Positions 58,363 to 64,000 of a DNA stretch of 64,000 nucleotides are shown piece by piece. A program made the translations under genes and the position numbers. Numbering within the stretch: position 1 is the first letter of the stretch; each line of letters begins with the position of its first letter. Source of the DNA: Ophiodon elongatus (Eukaryota; Chordata; Actinopteri; Perciformes; Hexagrammidae); contig JACSYO010002062.1 in NCBI GenBank assembly GCA_016806645.1, positions 956,001-1,020,000 on the forward strand. The letters run 5' to 3'. Under the pieces are notes generated by a model, which was given only the letters and a program-made list of their open reading frames with translations, ran no database searches and had not been told where the DNA came from.

Positions 58363-60944
58363 CCTCCATGATACCTTTAATTCAATATAATAAATTAAAA
58401 TTTTTATATTTACCACATCCAAAAATGTCAATAATAAATCCACACATATTTACATTTCTTTGCCCTGCACGTAGAAGACTGGTCACAAGTCCCAAAAGAA
58501 GTCCTGGAACACTTGTATTTTTGGGTATATTAATGTTAATATTTCCTGAAATACCTCCCTATAATCCATCTAACTGGTTAATACAAACAGGCCAGGCTTA
58601 AGCAAACAATTATAAAACAACACAATCTCAATATAGACAATGATCTGCAAGCAAAACAGTTTATATCTGAAGGAAACCGTGGGAGTGAAGGGAGGCGGTG
58701 CGTCTAGGTAAATGTGTGTTTCGTATATATGTGAGAATGCAAACACGGCAGAGGAGAGACAAAGGAAGGGGAGGAGAGGAGCCGGGGGTCCAATTTCACT
58801 GATCTGTCAGAGGTGGCGGAGAAGAGATGAGAAAGCACAGATATTCTATTGGAGGAAGAAGATGGAGAGCTACAGGGACGTCAGAGCAGAAGAGAGACAT
58901 TTTGAGTTAAAAGCTGTCTATTTGCAGAGCTAAAGCTCATTGTCCTTCTGCAATAAGGAAGCAAAAAGGTTGAATCTATTCATATCTACAGAACAATAGA
59001 GCGCTGCAGAGATTATGTTTCTTTGTAGGCCAACCAGGAAGTTAGCATCGCACGAGTTTCCCTTGACAAAAAGCCAATGGGATTCATCCATTACCACCAC
59101 TTTGGATTATTTCTCTGTTGCAAACAAACGTTTATGATACTCACACGTTTTGTTCAGCGAGGTAATCTTCATAAATGAACAACACTTTTAATCGCAGAAG
59201 CAAAAAGCTAACGTTAGGCTATAAAGGAACTGCACAACGGTCACACGGCTTCACGTCACCACCACTAAGCTAAAGGGGACTAGAGTTGTCTCGATGACAT
59301 TTAGCCGCTTGTTAGCTAACGCTTTTTTTTTAGTGCGGTACTTATTGCTGTATTTTATGTTGTAGAACACAAAGTAAAAAATTCTCAAGCTCGTGTTAAC
59401 CACAGACTTTATTTCAAAGATCTATCCATTCCAAAAACAACTTTGACTTCGAGACCTGGGAGCCGGAAGTGCAAAAATGCCGACTCATTTCCTGGTTTTA
59501 AGGACTCATTCCTGCTGCTCTCTGTTCAGGTCTAGTGATCACCTGTCATGGAGCTCAAGGTATGAATTTGAACTGCCCCGTACAGTCGGAATGGGAGGGT
59601 TTGTCGGACAAATTCGTCAAGTAGTCACAAAGTCCCTTCATGCTTCTTGTTCGACTAATATATACCCTGCCATGTTCCAACTTGAAAGTTCATTAGATGT
59701 CTACCATACAGATAATATTTCACAAATGAAGTCATTTAAAAGCTCTGACTCAGAATCAGGGTTATTAAAGAATGCTATAAAAACAACGGTTATATTTGAA
59801 TGAACTCTTGACTTTAGAATCCTAGCCACGTTTTTGTGTCTTTTGACCTCTGTATCACCACATGAATGCTCACTGACATTTATTCTTTATGAATATGTTG
59901 CACAATATCTTTGAAAAGTAAATGTTTTGGACTTTTTGTTGCCTTTAATTTAGTACAGCCGAAGATAGACGGCAACATGCTTTTTTTTTTGGCGTTGTGT
60001 GCATTTTTCGTAGCTTCCTCGTGGATGCGTGTTTTTACGCACCCAAAGGCTTTTGCCCACAAACGTCCCGAACACACACAAAAATAAGAAGACAATAAGA
60101 AAATCCAGACTCTGAAAGCACAGACACAGCTTTATGCTTTGACTGCATATGTAAAATCTTCCTTCTTCTCAAAATATTTAAATATAAATAGCAAAGAGAG
60201 TTCACTTATGATGTTGCACAGCAAAGATGAACCTGATCACAGTCTGTGCTTTAAGTGTGGGTTTGTGTTTCAACAACGCCATCTAGTGGATCCAAGAGGG
60301 TAACGCATACAGACACATCACATCAGTGCAACTCCACACAGGCTTTACGGGTAAATGAAGCGTGAAACTCACAATGGTCAGGGATTAGAGGACAGTTATT
60401 GTTAAGAATCAGTGTTTTCCTACACAAAGCTTCAGCTTCATCATCTGATCAGCAGCGAATCACGAATACTGGCTCTGATTCACCGGATGAATCACATGGA
60501 TATACAGATATACAGTGACATACAGATATGATCAAACAAGAAATACAAGTCTTGTATTATAGAGGAAATATTTTGTCAAAGGGTCATTTGAAAATCACAC
60601 TTGCAAACAAAAACATTTCTTTATTTGAAAAAGCTTTATGGTGTAAAAACAAACAAACAAAAGGAAATTCATGAATGATCAATTTTCAGAAAAAATAGGG
60701 CTAGGAATTTTGGCAATGTTGTAATAAAATACGGCAATTTCTATACTTATAGATGGACCTCGAGTTCTAATAGGTTGCAGAGTATTAAAGATAATTTTAA
60801 AACGTATAGGCAAAAGATACTTTTTCGAAACTTTCGATCTATAGACATTTTGTGCTTGTTTGAATATTGATAAACCTTGTTCAGTCCAGCCTCCATAGTG
60901 TCTGATATCATGTGGGTTGTTTAACTTGTTTAAATGCGGGGCTG
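58363..60944. other. Intergenic, no supported gene
   Basis: 59030-59470 has a repeat-like character (AAAAGCTAACGTTAGG, TTAGCTAACGC). A 108-codon frame at 59477-59803 has no known domain. Nothing firmly supported. Confidence 0.3.
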
Positions 60945-61640
60945 CTTGTGGTTCCTAGAGTCTTAAAAAGTAGGATGGGAGCCAGAGCCTTCAGTTATCA
61001 AGCTCCTCTTCTATGAAACCAGACTTAAGACTTTCCTCTTTGATAGCGCTTATAGTTAGGGCTGGCTCAGGTTTGCCCTGGTCCAGCCCCTAGATATGCT
61101 GCTATAGGCCTAGACTGCTGGGGGACAACTTAGGATACACTGAGCTCCTCTATCCTTTTCTCCCTCTCCTTCTGTATGAATTCATGTTCTATAAATGCAC
61201 ATTACTAACTCTACTTCTTCCCTCGGAGTCTTTGTGCTTTCTCGCCTCGCAGGTTTCCACGAATCGTGGTTGCATCTGGACCCTGGTCCTGCCTCCTGGT
61301 TCCTTCCGTGGAACTGCTGACGCACATTCTTTTCTATTTTATGTGAATTCAACGTGTTGTAACTCTGTTATGCTGTTCATTCTGTACACATGACATCTAT
61401 TTTCGTACTCTGTCCATCCTGGGAGAGGGATCCTCCTCTGCTGCTCTCCTGAAGGTTTCTTCCATTTTTCTCCCTGTTGAACGGGTTTTTTGGGGGAGTT
61501 TTTCCTGAGTCGATGAGAGGTTCTGGGACAGAGGATGTCAGTGTGTACAGATTGTAAAGCCCTCTGAGGCAAATTTGTAATTTGTGATTTTGGGCTATAC
61601 AAAAATTTATTGAATTGAATTGAATTGAATTGAATTAACG
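60945..61640 (+). mobile_element. L2-clade LINE 3' end with (GAATT)n tail
   Basis: The left part (about 60950-61060) encodes the terminal L2 ORF2 motifs (VVPR..., AFSYQAPL, then a decayed TTFKSRL region). The 3' UTR follows with the same blocks as at 32262-32850, and the copy ends in TTGAATTGAATTGAATTGAATTGAATT. It ends about 38 bp from the asrgl1 stop codon and lies antisense to that gene. Confidence 0.85.
61606..61611 (-). terminator. asrgl1: Candidate asrgl1 poly(A) signal inside the L2 tail
   Basis: TTTATT on the + strand reads AATAAA on the minus strand, about 68 nt past the asrgl1 stop codon. It is formed by the antisense of the LINE tail (AAATTTATTGAATTG). It is the first canonical signal after the stop. 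Use is inferred from position only. Confidence 0.4.
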
Positions 61641-61678
61641 ATGTCTTCAGAGAAATCAGAGAAGTGTTGTGCCTCCCG

Positions 61679-61893
61679 TCAGAGTGGGTCATCGATGCTC
61701 TGCGTGAAGTCTTCCCCGGCGAGCATTCCGTAGTGCAGGGTGTCTTTCTGGGCCGCAGCCCAGACCATCTGCAGGCTGGAGAAGCGAGCGGCCCAGTGGC
61801 CCTGAGGGTCCACCGTCACCACCCCACCCAGCCCACCCACTCTGGACTCCATGTAGGCCAGGCCTAAATCACTGGCAGCCTCCACCGACTGAC
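61679..61893 (-). CDS. asrgl1: asrgl1 terminal exon
   Basis: The acceptor is CTGTTCTCAG. The exon encodes QSVEAASDLGLAYMESRVGG and, further on, HWAARFSSLQMVWAAAQKDT, ending SIDDPL and TGA at 61681-61679. It matches the human AADLSLGYMKSRVKGLGG and PWAAAKDGKLHFG blocks. An antisense L2 end starts about 38 bp after the stop. Confidence 0.93.
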
Positions 61894-62002
61894 CTGAGAA
61901 CAGAGGAGGGAAGAAATAATAAGGTTAGTGTTCACCCAGAAGTCAGTGCAACATTTAGAACAAATCAGCTTCTTTGTGACACCATGTCCCCACTGCAGAA
62001 AC

Positions 62003-62093
<91 letters not shown>

Positions 62094-63989
62094 CCTTGCT
62101 CCATGTGGAACAGGATGAGTCTGGCCAGAGTAACCTTCATGATGGCTTCTCCGTAGCCTGTAGTCGACACGGCTCCCACCTGGTTGTCAGCATAACCTCC
62201 GCTCCCTGCACGCAGTGACAATTTTGAAACATTTTTATTTCAAGTTTTTTTCCTCCCCTTGTAGTTTCAGATAGAAACGGAAACAAGCTGCAATAAATTA
62301 GGTGAATAGGAGATAAAAAAAAGAACAGTTTGTTTTTTCCCCTTAAGTGTCATAAAATAAAACCTTTTGCAAAAACGCCTCAACCCTTCTTTGCGAAGGA
62401 CGACAGAGCGGCGGTTGATAAAAGGATGCAATTACACATCTGTGTCACTAGATGGCAGAGTACGTCTGTACGTCTGCCGCTGACTCAAGACAGTGGAATC
62501 ACTCTTTCACTGTCAGTGACAGATCAGAAAGGCCTAAAGGGCCAAAATCCACCAGCTGCTCTTCACTAAACAACCAATGTACGCTCATCTTCTCAAAAGT
62601 CGCTCTGGATTCTGGTTATTCGTGCGACTCTGTGGCTCTGACATCACTTCTATAAATTGGTCTGCATCACACTGGTTGTCAATTGGAAGCCCCCCCTCCC
62701 CCCTTTTCTTTTTATTTCGAAAGGAACGTGCATTTCATTATCGCTCCACAAAGGAATCAAAGGTTGCCCCGCGCAACGGGTGTCATTATTGTTGTGCTGT
62801 ATGTTGTCCGCAAACACAAGAGCTCTCAGTCCGCTGTTAAGTGAGCGGACTGTCTGTACTGATTAAGCACACGTGTTGAAATTATTTTGGCCAAAGGTCG
62901 TTCACAAAAATAAAAACACTTCCCTATTGCTTTGGTCTCTCCCTCTCTCTTATGTATTTCCAAACTGAGTGTGAGGACTGACCTATGCAGGGCGTGTCGC
63001 CTACCCGGCCCTCCATCTTGTGCAGCATCCCGCCGGTAGAGGTCGCACATGCTATGTTGCCCTCGCTGTCGACCGCCACTGCTCCGACCGTGCCCATCTT
63101 CCCCCTACACAGCCACACACACAGGGGCGGGAAGAAGGAACTCAGATTGACTTCATTATAGTTGAATGAACACCGAAGGCTGTACACAGTAACCTGGTAA
63201 CCAAGTGGTAACCCGCTGGAACCAGGTGAAGAGACACCTTTCTTTACTCCTTTTTTTTTTTCTTCTTGCTCTTTGCTCTACCTTTCTTCTTTATTTCTCC
63301 ATTGTCGATCCTGGAGCTCAGTATGTTCCACAAATGCCTCACTTTCCAATAAATATTGACTCTAGGGGTTCTGAGATATGAAGAGTAGATTTAGTTACGT
63401 CCAGGGGAATCTGCGAGAGCTTTTCATCCAGCTAAGTAATTGTCGCCCCCCCCCCACCCCTTCCTCCCCCCGTCTCGATTGGAAAAACCTGCCATCATTG
63501 AGGATCTACCAGTCACTTAAATGGGCCTCTGAGGAGACGAGGAGAGAGGAGTTTTGAGTGAGGAACCCCAGGTGTGTCCTTTCCTAGTCTTTTCACTGGA
63601 CGCCAACTCTGTATTTGGTCAGCTGGTCTGAAGAGACAGTTAAAGGATTGATTGCGGTGCAGTCTTTTAAAATGGACCTGCGGTACGGATCGACGGCAGG
63701 GCTCGGTTTGAGTTTCTATGTTTTATGCCGAGTCGCAGCTGGAATCTCTCTGTGACTGCCGCAGAACCCAAAACCGCTCCGCCGCCAACAGACAAAACAA
63801 GTCACACATGTTTTTGCCTCACATTTGGGACGCCAAGGGGTTGGCGCCGGGGTCGGCGCCGGGGTCGGGCTCCTTTCTCCAGCACATGCGGGAGTACTCT
63901 GTCATGAGGGACTCGGGGGGCACCTCGGGGACGCCCATGGACCGGGCGAACTGATTGGCCCCCTCGGCCGTCAGGTACACATGACTCGT
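61679..63989 (-). CDS. asrgl1: asrgl1, isoaspartyl peptidase/L-asparaginase, 3' four exons (partial)
   Basis: Exons on the minus strand are 63989-63823, 63104-62983, 62205-62095 and 61893-61679. Introns are GT-AG and the phases agree (2,1,1). The product corresponds to about the last 200 of 308 residues of human ASRGL1, an N-terminal-nucleophile hydrolase that cleaves L-asparagine and isoaspartyl dipeptides after self-processing. The G|TVGAV site, ATSTGG, GRVGD and STTGYGE motifs are all present; they correspond to human Thr168, Thr186, Arg196/Asp199 and Thr219/Gly220. The linker before the cleavage site differs from human (PDPGADPGANPL). The 5' exons with the HGGAG loop lie beyond the window. 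The enzyme is probably intact as far as seen. Confidence 0.93.
62005..62092. repeat. (GT)n microsatellite (CA on the asrgl1 strand) at the donor
   Basis: About 44 units fill nearly half of the 201-bp last intron of asrgl1 and begin at intron position +3 on the minus strand (GTCACACA...). Confidence 0.95.
62095..62205 (-). CDS. asrgl1: asrgl1 penultimate exon
   Basis: It is 111 bp from acceptor GCGTGCAG to donor GTCACA. It encodes SGGYADNQVGAVSTTGYGE and ARLILFHMEQ, with the substrate-binding Thr-Gly pair. The donor leads directly into a CA tract on the coding strand. Confidence 0.94.
62206..62982 (-). other. asrgl1 intron, nothing else seen
   Basis: A 777-bp intron. Short frames on both strands lack support. 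No repeat recognised. Confidence 0.5.
62983..63104 (-). CDS. asrgl1: asrgl1 exon with the self-cleavage threonine
   Basis: It is 122 bp from acceptor GCTGTGTAG to donor GTCAGT. It encodes GKMGTVGAVAVDSEGN and, further on, ATSTGG and GRVGDTPCIG. In this family autoproteolysis between Gly and the Thr of TVGAV frees the catalytic N-terminal threonine. Confidence 0.94.
63105..63822 (-). other. asrgl1 intron with T- and C-runs
   Basis: A 718-bp intron. It has a poly-T stretch near 63250, a C-run near 63447-63457, and no recognisable gene or repeat. Confidence 0.5.
63823..63989 (-). CDS. asrgl1: asrgl1 internal exon (alpha-subunit end and linker)
   Basis: It is 167 bp from acceptor TATTTCAG to donor AT|GTGAGG. 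It encodes TSHVYLTAEGANQFARSMGV, PEVPPESLMTE and a linker. The first part matches the human HCFLTDQGAAQFAAAMGVPE block. The linker holds a tandem Asp-Pro-Gly-Ala pair from a 12-bp duplication. Exon choice rests on the splice sites and phase 2 joining to the next exon. Confidence 0.9.
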
Positions 63990-64000
63990 CTGAAATAGAG

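Noticed and set aside
59477..59803. 108-codon frame near asrgl1
   Set aside because: No recognised domain, no consistent splice sites, and it lies in repeat-like surroundings.

Overview
The window is animal nuclear DNA, almost certainly from a ray-finned (teleost) fish and probably a percomorph. Genes are split by GT-AG introns and gene density is very low. Dinucleotide microsatellites are dense, mostly (CA)n/(GT)n. The interspersed repeats are of teleost type: an L2-clade LINE with a GAATT-type tail, a tRNA-derived SINE with an L2-like tail, hAT, THAP and BED transposon remnants, and MITEs. I see no bacterial operon, CRISPR array, rRNA gene or free tRNA gene.

Two protein-coding genes can be read with confidence. 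(1) ogfrl1 (opioid growth factor receptor-like 1) lies on the + strand as seven coding exons between 19512 and 25353. All splice phases join, giving a 383-residue protein. (2) The 3' part of asrgl1 (isoaspartyl peptidase/L-asparaginase) lies on the - strand from 63989 down to 61679. Four exons are in the window, including the exon with the Gly-Thr self-cleavage site; the 5' exons lie beyond 64000. A possible third locus is a pair of phase-compatible exon-like segments at 31687-32122 (+), whose product I do not recognise.

Layout. 1-19.2 kb is repeat-rich and gene-poor: an LTR, a 21-bp minisatellite, an L2 LINE carcass (about 5.7-7.8 kb, - strand), a BED-type hAT fossil, a SINE, several copies of one unnamed dispersed repeat (called family A here), and foldback MITEs. 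19.2-25.4 kb is ogfrl1, with a leader whose only ATGs open minimal upstream ORFs. 25.4-61.6 kb is a long interval without a confident gene. It holds microsatellite clusters, more family A copies, L2 3' ends, a THAP-domain fragment and a BED zinc-finger exon fossil. 61.6-64 kb is asrgl1.

The most notable structure is the repeated placement of CA microsatellites directly against 5' splice sites: three of six ogfrl1 introns and one of three asrgl1 introns seen. ogfrl1 exon 2 is enclosed by a (CTTT)n tract on its acceptor side and a (CA)n tract on its donor side. asrgl1 also appears to end inside an antisense L2 tail that could supply its poly(A) signal. I found no clear undescribed multi-gene system; most of the window is repeat-dominated intergenic DNA.
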